From Dastarcus helophoroides (Eukaryota > Arthropoda > Insecta > Coleoptera > Bothrideridae), in the NCBI GenBank assembly GCA_028583605.1, contig CM053327.1, positions 3,038,001 to 3,102,000 of the forward strand: 64,000 nucleotides of DNA, given 5' to 3'. Position numbers and translations under genes: made by a program. Shown piece after piece: positions 44,476 to 55,971 of the stretch. The notes beneath the pieces are model-generated. The model searched no databases, was not told the DNA's origin, and saw only the letters and a program-made list of their open reading frames with translations. Position 1 is the stretch's first letter. The number at the start of each line of letters is the position of its first letter.

Positions 44476-44894
44476 GTTCCATTTGAAGAAATGAAGAAAA
44501 CTTGCTTTATATTTTAGCCAATTTGGCATTGAATTTTGGACACCCTGTACAAGTTAATCTTTAAATACTTATGGCAAAGTAACGAGAGAATCCCCACAGT
44601 AAACACTTAGTATAATTTTTATTTTAGGGATTTTTGTATTTTAATGAATATTTAAAGAAAATTTGCAAAATATTTTTTCTCTTTATTTATTTATTGCTCT
44701 GGAACTATTTAACCAAATTTAACAATATCTTGGAAGTATGTAAAGTTGTCAGAAAGAAACCCAAAAATGTAAGAAACGATAGGGGGTTCCTTTTAAAAAA
44801 ATTCACCCTCAGCGGCTCACACTTTTTGGAAAGATCCTGTACATGTGAACATATTTTCCTGAAATACATATACTTACACAGTTAAGGTCTGCAT
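44471..44894. other. Repeat-derived spacer
   Basis: Bounded by AGGGTGTTCC (44471) and a TTTTGGACACCCTGTAC stretch (about 44534-44550) that is its inverse, so a small inverted-end repeat is likely. The rest is AT-rich without a gene. Confidence 0.4.
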
Positions 44895-46940
44895 TAAAAT
44901 GGAATTCCTGACTTCTTTATTATAGGATCTACAGATGCCCGACGCACTGTTGCAGGACCATGTACATACATTGCTTTTGTTTTACTCATGTTTATGTAGA
45001 GACTTATTTTCTCTGATTTTTTTCTGACTTTCTCAATCATGTTTTTTATATCTTTTCCGTTATTAGTTATAAGGCAAATACCATCTGCATATTCCAAGTC
45101 TGCTAATTTTTAATTTCCTATGTAATAGTACACAATTCCGTTTTTAGTGTCTATTGTTTTCGTCACTATATAGTCCAAGCACACGTTAAACAGAACTGGT
45201 GACAATATGCCGTCTTGTTTTAGTTCCTTTTTTACACTTATTTTTCCAGTCAAATGTGCTTTATACAGTACTTCGCAGGAAGTGTCTCTATACATCATTT
45301 TGATCATTGTTATTAATGTAAGGGGTATTCCAAGCTATTCTAATATTTTCAAGAGCTTGTTATGATGGATATTGTCAAAGGTTCTCGTGTAGTAGTTTTG
45401 AGTTATTTTGTTAGTGTTTCTTCTATTACAAATTTTACTGTAGATATTTGATCTATACATGATTTTCCGCTCCTGAATCTTGCTTGTTGTTGTCTCAAGT
45501 ATCTTTCTACCATCTGTTTAATTCTTTTGTTTATTATAGATGCTCACATCTTCCCCGCAGTGCATAACAATATTACACCTCTATACTTCTTACAATGTTT
45601 AATGTCTACCTTCTTAGGTAATTTCACTACTAGTTTGTTGTTCCATTCTTTTAACATAATTTTTTGGGTCTAAATTTGTTCAATTAGTGAAATTAGGATT
45701 TGAATTGTGCTGTTTATATCTTTTACATTTTAGATGAAATGTGATCTATTCCTAGTCTCTTTTCATTTCTTATACTCTTTATGGCTTCCTTTATTTCTTC
45801 TGTTGTTGGTTTATCAATGTTAATTTTCAATATTCGTGGGTTCTGGTTTTCCTCCACTGTTTCAACATCTTTTGTATTCCCTTCCAACAATTTTGTATAG
45901 TATCCTTTCCATCTTGATATTTGTTGATCCGTTAAGGTTATTAATTTTTCATCCTTACTTAAAATTAATCCTTCCTCTCTATAAATTTTCTTGCTATTAC
46001 TTTGGTGTTCCTTTTGAGTTTACTCATATTATGTCTTTGTGCTGATTCTTTTACTTCTTCTGCCTTCTTTATCCATGAACTTTCTTTTCTCTGACGAATT
46101 AATTCTCAAATTTCCCTTGTCATCCATTCTTTTTTCTCATTTTTGCAAGATGTCTGATAATTCTTGGTAAAAATCTTCTTTTATTTGATGCATTGAACTA
46201 TACTTATATATTGTGTTGAGGCTCTAAGTCTTACCGTTAGTATCCTGTCGGATATAGGGTTCCATCATATCAAGTTGCCTTGTTGTTTTTGCTCAAAATC
46301 ATTCCCACTCCAGACAATTTAGCTTCTTCTTCTTCTCTTCCTCAATATAGTAAAATACTTACATCTCCATAACATTTTTCTCCTTGTCCCGGCCACCTTG
46401 TTTTTGATGAGTTTAATACTTTTAACTGTAATATCTGCATTTTCTAAGTGATTTGTGCCAGTTGTGAGGTTTTTAACAGTATTCTTACTTTTAATGTACC
46501 AAATCTTATACATTGTTTCATTTAAATACGGTTTGTGTTATTTAGGAGTTTTGCTTCTGTTTCTGTAATGTTACTGTTTAAGGTGGGTAGGTCTCCATCC
46601 TTCACACCCGAGAGTCCTCCCGTTCTTGTTACTCTGTCATCTTTCGCGTCAGTTTCTAACTTTTCCCCGAATATTCTACTTTTCCTTGTTTTCATTTTTT
46701 TTATTCTTATATTGGTTGATACTTCCTTTTTTAGCTGTCCTTTCTTTTTGCCTGCTCATCATAGTTTTATTATCCATATTCAAATTTTTCTTTAGTTTTT
46801 TTAACTACCAGGTGGTTTGTGCAATTTTCTAGTCTTTGTTTGGTATGATGCAACGGACTGGTCCTTGGTTATCTTCAAAAATTGAAACACAGAACTTGTC
46901 CCCTGAAACCAAGAAAAATTAAAAAACACAACAAAGGTTG

Positions 46941-46981
46941 CTCTAACGCGTTTCGACAGCCAAGCTGTCATCTTCAGAGAG
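46941..46981 (-). ncRNA. Hammerhead-like motif, left arm of P3
   Basis: Mirror image of the right-arm motif, transcribed from the minus strand. CUGAAGA core (46977-46971), a six-pair stem II, GAAAC, a two-base loop, GUU, and a CUCU/AGAG stem I. Confidence 0.45.
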
Positions 46982-46997
46982 AAACTCAGTTTAGTTT

Positions 46998-47038
46998 CTC
47001 TCTGAAGATGACAGCTTGGCTGTCGAAACGCGTTAGAG
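46998..47038 (+). ncRNA. Hammerhead-like motif, right arm of P3
   Basis: CUGAAGA at 47002-47008, one extra U (47009), six-pair stem II GACAGC/GCUGUC with a UUG loop (47010-47024), GAAA (47025-47028), minimal stem III closing a GC loop, GUU triplet (47032-47034), and stem I CUCU (46998-47001) with AGAG (47035-47038). The extra U between core and stem II departs from the standard hammerhead and may prevent activity. Confidence 0.45.
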
Positions 47039-47935
47039 CAACCTTTGTTGTGTTTTTTAATTTTTCTTAGTTTCAGGGGACAAGTTCTGTGTTTCAATTT
47101 TTGTTTGGTATAATTTCATTTAAGTGTTTTGCCATTCATTTTAATTCTTTGGTAGCAAACCTTTACTATCTTTCTTTTGATTCGTTCTTCTTTTGCAGTA
47201 TTTCCAATTATTTTCTGCATTTCTCTTTCTCTGTGTGTTAGTTTTGCATCTATGTAACTCTTTTCTCCTTTTAATTTTTGCTTTTTTTAAAAATATTGTG
47301 TTTATCTGTTCACTTTTCCATTTCACATATTTTCCTTGGGCAAATTTAAGCACTTTTTTATTTTAGTTTTTAAATAAAGCTTTATTTCTATCATTTCTTT
47401 TATGATTTCTCTTAAATTATTATCATTTGCACTCTCAGTTATATCATAGTAACTATCAGTTTGGTATATATTTTATCTTTTCGATGTTCTCCTTAATTTT
47501 CCTCCCTTTCTCAATATTCTCTTCTTTTTCGATTTTACATTTTTCCTTAATTTTAGCAACTTCATCTTTAACCGGCTTTATTTCTTGTTTATTTCTATTT
47601 CTGATTTTATCATTTTTAATATCTTGTTTGATTTCGCTTATTTTATTTGAATTTTTATTTTTCGTATATGTCATGTCTATTTAATTTCTTTTTTCAGTTC
47701 AATCAACATTATTTTAATTTCATACATTTTTATTTCCTTTTTGTTTTTTAGTGCTTTTGTTGGTGTTCTTATTGTTATTTTACTTTTCTGGAGTATTGTT
47801 TGTGTTTCTTCTGTAGAAGTGTCGTGGTCTGATTTAGTACGCTTCTGTTCTTTGCCCCTCCTCTCTTTCTCTTTCATTTGTTGTAGACTGGCCTAGTACG
47901 GGCCTGTTAAATTTGTATCTCTTCGTTGGATGGTC

Positions 47936-48404
47936 GAGATTATGAAACATACATTTATGTGACTGAGGCTTTTATTAGAACAGCGAAAAAAATATACGTA
48001 ATTTAAAAACTCGAAGTTTCAAGAAAAGTTCGAAATTTCTAGAATAAAGTCCTTTAGTAATTTCTAAATCTAATTTGATAATTTCTTGGAAAGTATCATT
48101 ATTTGGGAATAAATCCAAAATTTGAAAAAGAGCAAAATTTAAGAAAAAAATCGAAACTTTCAATAAAAGACCATTTGTTAAATGTTCAAGTCAAATTTTC
48201 GGAAAATTTAAATTCAGAAAAAAACGACATTTTAAAAGACAGTTGAATTTTTTCGAAATTAAAAGAAAAAATCTAAATCTGGAAAAAAGGTCTAAAATTT
48301 TGGAATGACTTAAAATTTACCAAATAGTATCCAGGTAGAGGCTAGATTTTGATAAAAAAGCTGAAAGTGTTTCGAAAACTGTAAAGATGAATTTTGGAAA
48401 AAAA
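47936..48404. repeat. Degenerate A-rich phrase repeat
   Basis: A-rich phrase block between the LINE and repeat Y copy 2. No gene. Confidence 0.5.
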
Positions 48405-49060
48405 TCAGTCAAGAAGGAATCGGGCTCACTTAATTAGGGTTCCGTACCAATTACTGCAGTGAAGAGTCAATACACCAAATTAAATCATTTTCATTTATGT
48501 ATGAATTTGAAATGGTATCCAAATTTTCTTGTGTTATTATTGAAAAAATAATAAATTGTCTCTTATCAAATACTACACGCCTTTTTTTTACAATCAATCG
48601 CAATATTTATGGAACTGGTGACAAATAAAGGGCATTCATTCGCATTTCGCAAACAGTTTATGAGATCGGCTAGAATCGCGACAAAATGTTTGATTCTAGC
48701 CACAATTATTGTATTGCGTGCAATTTAATAAACCTCTGCTAACTCCGAAAATATTCATGGAAATTAAGTAATGTAAAAGACAAATTTGATCAGCATTATC
48801 CTTTGGCTGTAATTGTTTGTCAAAAAAAAAGTGTTGTATATGGGTCAAAAGGCCTTGGAATGCAAGCACCTATTTTTCCATAAAATATTTTTTCTCAATA
48901 ACTATAACGATATCAAAAGAACCTACAATTTGTTCATTATCTATGACCGAATATCTACCAGCTATAATAAAATCTAAATTTCATCTTTAGAATCCTAGAA
49001 GATCAGTGGGGATGATCGCTCTTTACACAGTGTGAATTGTATCTTTAACACCATTGGACT
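48405..49060. mobile_element. Non-autonomous repeat Y, copy 2
   Basis: Begins with AATTAGGGTTCCGTACC near 48433 and follows copy 1 through TATGGAACTGGTGAC, a GTATTGCGTGCAATTTAATA stretch and TAATGTAAAAGACAAA. The right end is not found. Non-coding. Confidence 0.6.
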
Positions 49061-50164
49061 GAAAATTATTAAAACTACTACTCCTTTTTTTTTTTCTTTT
49101 TAATCTGGACAATTATTCTTAAAGATAGAAGTTGTTAAAATACAATTCCAACTTCTGGAAATTTAGTAGCAAATTGCGACATTTCTCTCCTAAAAATTGT
49201 TGCAAGAATTTCAGCATATTTCAGAAAATTTTTGATGTTTTCATTTTTCTTTAAATGTAGCTTTTGTATAAAGTTTAATGTTTTATTTGGGCCTTTGCTA
49301 TTTGTACGATTATTCCTACATTTTTAAGAAATTAGATTCCGAATGTCTTTCAGTATGTTTGAGCTTTATTTTTGTTGAAATTCCTTTTTTTTAAATTCAA
49401 TTTTTCATAAATTGGAATACAAATCTTGTCCCCTGAATCCAAGAAAGTTTAAAAAACAGCACGAATCTCCTCTTTTTTAATGTTTAAAGTGACAAGATTT
49501 GTATTTCAATATTTGAAGATAACCAAAGACCAGTACGTTCCACCAATGTTTGTTAAAATTTTCTTTTCTAAATGTAACAAAAATATAGCAAGCTTTTCTT
49601 AAATTTTATAAAAATTTTTGCCTTTTTCATCGGAATTTCGAGTATTTCTCAAAATTTCTATACTAAACTGTAAGATTTTTCTCCTCAAAAATAATAATAA
49701 TCTCTTGTTTGTAAAAATTTCGATATATTTTCTAAATTTAAATTTCATTTTTAATTTGCTTTAAAAACTAGTTAAGATTTGTTTCTTTTATTTACCAAAA
49801 TTTTTCTTTTTTATTTTATACAGATATGTGAATATTTTTTCTCAACAATTTTTAACTTTTCTCTAAAAATGAATTATATAGCAATTCCAAGTTCTTGAAA
49901 TTTGGACCTTTTGCGACACTTCAATATCTGCGAGCATCTTATAGAAATTTTGAATTATCTCTCAAAAAGTCGACCTTAACTCTTTCCCTTTAGAAACTGA
50001 AAATATCTCTAAATTTTAACTATTCTATAATATTTTTTTGAGAACATTATGAATAACAAGTTTTTGATTTTTTTCGTCATCTGTTTTCTCCGAAAGTTTC
50101 TTGGAGATTTCAAGTTTTTACCCACGCATTTCGATTTTTCTTTTCTTTAAAATTCGATTTTTTT
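49061..50164. repeat. T-rich phrase block with embedded P4
   Basis: T-rich phrase sequence interrupted by a diverged copy of the palindromic repeat (49411-49546). No gene. Confidence 0.5.
49411..49546. mobile_element. Palindromic repeat, copy P4 (ribozyme hairpins lost)
   Basis: Opposed ends are kept: AATACAAATCTTGTCCCCTG on the left and GTGACAAGATTTGTATTTCA on the right, then GAAGATAACCAAAGACCAGT and a GTTCCACCAA end. The central hairpins are deleted. Confidence 0.65.
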
Positions 50165-50345
50165 CTAGATTTTTTTAATATCATATATCGGTGTAATTAT
50201 GAAGATGAAATTTTCAAATTTACTACCCTTGATGTACTTATAAAATGTTAAATTTTGACATAAAACTAACATTTCTACTGCTGTTGCTTCCACTAAAACT
50301 GATACTAATTTTGAACTTTTAAATAAAATTTTTTGCATACAATAC
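50165..50345 (-). repeat. Partial copy of repeat X right part
   Basis: On the minus strand the stretch TTTTATGTCAAAATTTAAC, then ATTTTATAAGTACATCAAG and a GTAAATTTGAAAATTTCATC stretch aligns with 54010-54085 and 11865-11930. Short open frames in these copies are alike only because of this shared ancestry. Confidence 0.55.
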
Positions 50346-50419
50346 ATCTAAAATAAGTAATTGGTAAAGGATCGAAATATTTTTTCATCCTATTTTATTT
50401 TTCAACTAAGGCTACGACA

Positions 50420-50812
50420 CGTTATAATTAATTCTAATGGGCCACAATAACGCTACAAAAATCAATGTAAAAAAATGAGTTTTTATTACGTGTTAAATTT
50501 ATAAAAAATTGTTTTTATATCATAACTTAATTTTATTAAATTGCACCATAGTAGATGGCACTGTGGTACAACAAAAAAGTATAATTAATGGCAAATTGTA
50601 CCATATTTTCAATCAATAGAATTGAAATTGGAGCCAAAGATTTCAAAATATTCGATTTTAATTTATTTGAGGAATAATTCAATACAAACATAAAATTGTC
50701 GTGGAAAAAAATTTAAAAAACTAACCCTTCCGAGGTTTTCCCCAATTTAAATTTTTTGCAGCGCTAATGTGGACAGTTAAAATTAATTAGAGTGAATCAG
50801 GACCTTCTAGAT
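50420..50812 (+). mobile_element. Repeat X, copy 2, left part
   Basis: Aligns with 11300-11712: AATTCTAATGGGCCACAATA, GGCACTGTGGTAC, then GCAGCGCTAATGTGGACAGT and TGAATCAGGACCTTCTAGA. Interrupted after CTTCTAGAT by the hAT-like element; it resumes at 53896. Confidence 0.65.
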
Positions 50813-53800
50813 CAGGGATGAGCAAGAGTGACCCGCCTAACATTTTTGTGCGGCCCTTGTAAGCTCTACTGCTTTATATAAAAATTTTGGACAAAAAATG
50901 TCAAACAACTTGACGAGAAAAACAATTTGAAAGAAACATATATTGTCAAAAAACACGAAACATTTTCCATGATTTCACAATAAGAACATTCAAAAATTCT
51001 AGTAAAATAACCTGCATGATTAGAAAGGAAGGCAATGCAAATCATGAAATATTTTGGACATGAGCGAAGGCAAGATTTTCTTCAAGATAGGGTCAATAAT
51101 CATTCTAAAAAATTCACGGACATAAAAGGTAACCTTCTGGCTGAGAAATGTGTATTTTTATTAAAAACTACAGAACTGGGAAGATCGCATTTTCAAATTA
51201 GGGTCGAAATTTAGAAAAAAGCCAAATCTGAAGAAAAAACCTTTCAAAGAACTTTCAAAAATGTCGAAATTTCCAAGAAAGAAAGACAAAACTTCCAAAA
51301 GTCAATTTTTGTTTAAAGTTAGTTATTTCCTAAACATGTCGAATTCAGGTAAAAAAAATGCAAGTTTTGAAAATATTCTCTGGGAATTTTTATTTTATTT
51401 CAATTTTGCCATATTCTTAAAAGTTTTTAAGAAATCTCCATCTTGAAATTTCTTAAAAATATTGTTCTCAGGTTTCTAAATTTCTATTAAAATCTCAATC
51501 CAATTAAAAAAGACGAATTTTATGAAAAAGTCTAAATCTTCAGAAGAAATTCGATTCTAAATGGCAATATCCGGAAACAAATAATATCGAAGTTTGAGAT
51601 AAATTTCAAAATTTGGAAAATAAGATGAATTTCGGACAGGTTGAAATTGCCGGAAATCAAATTTAAAACAATTCAAAAAAAAACAGACTTCGAGAAAAAA
51701 CATGGTGTTTGAAAATTAGGCTGTAATTTTCAAAAAATATTGAATTTTCTAAAAAATATTTTAAATTTCCAAAAGCAAGGCCACTTTTAAGAGGAAAATT
51801 GAAAAATTTGGAGTTTTCAATAAATCATATTAAAAATAAAAACCTAACCTTTCTCAATAACTGGAAAAATGTTCATAATTCAAAAAAGTCAAAATTTTTA
51901 AATATCTATTTTTGTAAAAAGAAGCAATTTTCAGAAAAGGTCAAATTTTAAGAAAGAAAATCGCAATTTTCGAAAACATTGTTGATAAAATTTATAATTC
52001 AGTAATGATATTAAATTTATAGAAAACCTTTTTCTCTAAATCCCCAAAAATATTTTTTGCAACATTTTTATTAACATTTCGATTTAATTTAGACGAAAAA
52101 GTAAACATTTTCAGAACCATAAAATAATTTGAGCTAAAAGTCATTATTTGTTGAAAAAGACAAATATTTAGAAAAATGTCAAAACTTGGAAATAAATAAA
52201 ACATTTCTATAAAAGTCCGTAAAGTACGATTTTGAAATTAAAAATTAAATTCTAAAAAAAAAAGAGAAATTTTGATGTACAGGTGCATATTACGTAAATA
52301 CTATTTTATAAAAATTCAAAATTAAAAAAAAAAGAAGAATATACCAGGAAAAAGAAAAAACTTATAGAAGTACTGAATATCGGATATTGAGAAAAAAATC
52401 AAATTTTCTGAAAAAAGCATATTTTGGAAAACTGTTTTTTTTGGGAACGGACTGGTCCTTGGTTATCTTCAAAAAATGAAATATAAATCTTGTCCCCTGA
52501 AACCAGTATCTCTCTGAAAATGATAGCTTGGCTGTCGAAAAGCGTTAGAGCACCCTTTGTTGTGTTTTTTAATATTTCTTGTTTTCAGGAGATTTGTATT
52601 TCAATTTTTTAGGAAACTAAAAAAATTAGAATCTAAAAGATCGACATTTTTCACCTAATGTTCAGAAAAATATCGGATTTTGGAAAAAAAGCGAAATTTT
52701 GAGAAAATTTGGAAATGGACCAAATATTTTGCAAAAACATTCAAATTTAAAAAAGAAGTCGAAATTTAAAAAACAATAGTCAAAACCCCGAGAAAAAGAT
52801 ATTACGAATGAAACTTTACAAAAGAGATCTAAATTTCAAGAAAAAACGTCTAGTCTTAGTAAAAGTTTGAAATATTAGTCTTAGTGAAATTTAGAAAAAG
52901 CAAATTTTAAGAGAAAAATGGAATATTTATTTTCTCCTGACTCCTCAAATTAGAGAAAGACAGGCGTCCTACCTCACCTCAACGGGAATTGGAAAATGTC
53001 AAATGTTGTGATATAAATCGAAATTTTAAAACTTCCAGAGGTTTGGATCGAAAAAGAGTTTGTCCTTTCACAAAAATTCCAAAAACATACTTTAATATTA
53101 GAAGATCTTTCAAATTTTGAGAAAAAGGCCAATTGTAATGAACAAACTGAAATTTTTAGACTTAAAAATGTTTCAGAAAAGTCAAATTTCAAAAAATGAA
53201 AAAAATTCAGAAAAAAAACAACTAACGTTTAAAATTGAAATTTCAACAGTCCTGTTTGATAAAAGAAGTTAAATTTTATAAACAAATGCAAAATTTCATA
53301 AGAAAAAGACAAATTTTGTGACAAAATTTTAGAAAAAGATAAAATTTTCGAAGAAATGTTTTAAGGAAAGGATGAATTCTGCAGAATTGGATACATATAA
53401 ATTTTCAGTTTGCTGCATGTACCAGAATAGTACCAGAATGTACCGAAATAGTACTATTCTAGTTAGGCCCATGATTTTGGAAAAACTTTTGTTTGCGAAA
53501 GGAAAAAGTTAAAAGGGACCTCAGGTCCTAACTAAATAACGTACGACTGGAAAGTTCTGTGCGAATTGCTGTGGCAAATTTGGCAAAGAAGCAACTTCAA
53601 AATTCTCATTAAAGTTTGTTTAGGATTTTTTTCCGATAATAATTTCCTTTTTTTTATTTATATTTTTTATTTTAATTAGGTAATTTTTTATACTTTTTTT
53701 ATTTTTGTTTTGTTAATAGAAACTTAATTGTTGGTAGTAATCATCTAATCTAGCGTTCATATTTTTCTCTATGTGGCCCGAGCAAAATGTTTAACTTCTT

Positions 53801-53813
53801 AGTTACGCACCTG
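50813..53813. mobile_element. hAT-like non-autonomous element, copy 2 (about 3 kb)
   Basis: Left end CAGGGATGAGCAAG with GACCCGCC shortly after. Right end GTGGCCCGAGCAAAATG and TTACGCACCTG. These are the conserved ends of many hAT-related elements. The body is A-rich phrase sequence aligning with 29925-31578. It interrupts repeat X. I could not find an 8-bp target duplication, so the exact boundaries are uncertain. No transposase. Confidence 0.6.
52443..52612. mobile_element. Palindromic repeat, copy P5, inside hAT-like copy 2
   Basis: GGAACGGACTGGTCCTTGG at the left, AATCTTGTCCCCTGAAACCA, then one hammerhead-like half (CTCTGAAAATGATAGC, GCTGTCGAAAAGCGTTAG), TTGTTGTGTTTTTTAAT and GATTTGTATTTCAATTTTTT. 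It is absent from the matching position of hAT-like copy 1 (near 30950), so it inserted after the two copies separated. Confidence 0.7.
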
Positions 53814-53895
53814 TAAAAAAGTTTGCTCATTAGTGTAGTAGACTGAAAAATAAAATGGGATCAAATAAACTTTCGATCCTTTAAAAACCGATCAT

Positions 53896-54120
53896 TTTGT
53901 GTGGATTGCATTAGAAAAATTGTACAGATTTCAAAAATGTAATAATATACAGGGTGTATCATTTAAAAATCAAGAGTTGTCAGTTTTAGCGAAAGTGACA
54001 ACAATACTAATGCTGTTTTTATGTCAAAATATGACATTTTATAAGTATATTAAGTGTAGCAAGCTTAAAGATTTTATCTTCGTAAATAAAGAAGAAATAG
54101 GGGATGATGCTGTTACCCAC
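53896..54120 (+). mobile_element. Repeat X, copy 2, right part
   Basis: Aligns with 11745-11960: TGTGTGGATTGCATTAGAAA, AATATACAGGGTGTATCATT, and a TATTAAGTGTAGCAAGCTTA stretch. Confidence 0.65.
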
Positions 54121-55689
54121 GAAATACTAACGAATTAACCAAAATACGTCGTTTTTTCAATTTGCATTTAAAGGTTTTTCTCAAAATTTATAGATATTTT
54201 GATTTTTTTATCGAAACAGCGACCATTCCCCAAAAGACCGGCCTTTTTCTGCCAAAGGAATCCTTTAGATAAATCTCGTGTTTTTCTTCAAAAATCTTTT
54301 TAGGAAAAGTTTGACTTTTTTTAAATTAGAATTTTTCTCCGAAATATGACATGCTTAAAAACGTTTTTGAGAAATTTTGAATGGAAATTATTCCCCAAGG
54401 TTCTTTTTTCCTAATAATTTCTTTTTTACAAATATCCAAGTTTTTCCTTATTTTTTTAAATTCTAAATTGTGATAAACATTTAAATCTTAAAATTTCGTG
54501 CTTCCCCAAATTTAAATTTGCGATTTCTAAACTTTTTCTTAAATTTTGTGTTAAATCTCAATGTTTTCGTTGAAATAACTTGTTGCTTTTAAGCTTAAAA
54601 ATATTTAAGCTCCGAAATTACAGCATTTTCTAAACGAAATTTCTCGATTTTTTTATTTTCTTGTTTTAAAGTTATAACTTTATCTTTTTATAAAAAATTT
54701 TCTCTAAAACTTGACTTCTTTTTGCAAAATTCAAACGAATGGATCTCTTATACACATAAAACTGAAATAGTATCCGCATAATTTAGTTTTTTAAATATTT
54801 GCTGCTTTTTCTCAAGTTTTTTAACGATGTAAATTTATATTTAAAAAAAAACTGACATACTAGACAACAATATATAAATTTAATTAATGTCTTTTTCTCT
54901 TTGGTGAAATTATTTTTCTGTCTATTTTATGTCATGCATTTCATTGCAATTAAAAACTAATAAACGCCATTTCTGTTTAGTACGATCATCTCGTTTAAAA
55001 TGCTATATTAGAATTCATTAAATAATTACAAATCAGAAGATGTAATAGTTAGTTTTATCGTTGAAATTGCGGCAGCAGTTGCTCGACAAACGATACGACT
55101 TCACCAAATTATTGACGCAGACAAAACGTAAAATATGTTGTGCAATATCACGAATGTTCAGTTAAATTAAAACAAAACCGTGACAAATATTTTCACTGCG
55201 ATAAAGGCAATTGCAAAGTAAATTTTACAAACAAAATTCCTTTGAATTTTTTAGTAAAGGGTTTAAAATACAAAAACATCCAAATCCCATTACTCTAGAG
55301 GAATTTCCATAAAAATCTTTGGATCATGTTGTTTATAGGGTTTTTATAATATTTACCCGTTTAAATTTGTTGCTTTATATTTATTAATAAAATAAATAGA
55401 TAAATGTAAGCACATATAGGGTAATTAATTGCTCTGGTTAACATTGATTTTGTCTCACGAACTCTGGTATGTAATTGTGTTTGGACTACAACACCTCCAG
55501 TTTTCTTGTGACAAGATAAAATTGATTTTTGGAAATGTAGTCTTTCAAAATACTGTTCATTTTTATTTAGGTTCATATATTATTTATACATTAAAAAATT
55601 TTATCAGAAATAAAACATAATATCATGATTATAATAATTCTTCATTTGAAGACTTCTTTATCATTAAAATTTGGGTACTTTTTATGTAA
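54121..55689. other. T-rich block then unassigned unique-looking DNA
   Basis: 54130-54870 is T-rich phrase repeat. 54950-55260 is less biased and has no repeat match. It could be regulatory or exonic, but I cannot support a gene. Confidence 0.35.
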
Positions 55690-55971
55690 ATGGGACACCA
55701 GGGATCGAAAAAATCACAATTAGGAAAAGGTTTGGCCTATACGTATATCTTTAATTTATACATAGAAAACTGTAAAGTGTTTACACTTGTAAACCCACTG
55801 GTACATTTCTACCACCAATTCATATCAAATTTGGCTTACCCAAATTTTTTAGAGAGGATGGTACTCAATAAAAATGAATTTTTATATTTCAAAGAAAAAT
55901 TCCCCGGAAAGAGTGAAGTAGAAGTAGTAGAACCTCAAATTAAGAAAATTAATAAAAGACTCGTTGTTTAA
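55690..55971 (+). CDS. Unrecognised 93-aa ORF
   Basis: ATG 55690 to TAA 55969-55971. Composition is less extreme than the shadow frames in the A/T blocks: it contains G, H, Q, Y and V in ordinary amounts, a hydrophobic stretch around residues 17-35, and a charged C-terminus ending in a basic run. I recognise no family. It may be a terminal exon, a transposon scrap or chance. Confidence 0.2.
   Translation: MGHQGSKKSQLGKGLAYTYIFNLYIENCKVFTLVNPLVHFYHQFISNLAYPNFLERMVLNKNEFLYFKEKFPGKSEVEVVEPQIKKINKRLVV

Larger units (their letters stand above)
46849..47100. mobile_element. Palindromic repeat, copy P3, inserted in the LINE
   Basis: Two inverted arms meet at about 46990. Each reads outward from GAAGATGACAGCTTGGCTG through GTCGAAACGCGTTAGAGC and an ACCTTTGTTGTG stretch to a CAAGTTCTGTGTTTCAATT-like end. 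The left arm extends further to a TGCAACGGACTGGTCC end. It is flanked by 13-bp direct repeats, TTGTTTGGTATGA (46836-46848) and TTGTTTGGTATAA (47101-47113), which match at 12 of 13 positions. A long, inexact duplication suits retro-insertion better than a cut-and-paste DNA element. Confidence 0.8.
44895..47935 (-). pseudogene. RTE-like LINE relic, interrupted by P3
   Basis: Minus-strand fragments in order: a charged coiled-coil-like N-terminal part (about 47880-47140), a linker with YKIWYIKSKNTVKN and a KAEEVKESAQRHNMSKLKR stretch, DGKDTIQN, then the RT domain with FDNIHHNKLLKILE, an LGIPLTLITMIKMMY stretch, ILSPVLFNVCLDYI, KLADLEYADGICL (YADD box as YADG) and a KISLYINMSKTKAMY stretch. The order and motifs are those of RTE-clade RTs. 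Many stops and shifts. The sequence ends abruptly after the RT palm, so the 3' end is lost, unlike ordinary 5'-truncated LINE copies. Confidence 0.75.

Noticed and set aside
46882..47097. Two nearly identical open frames on opposite strands
   Set aside because: They are the two arms of palindromic repeat P3 read in both directions, not genes.
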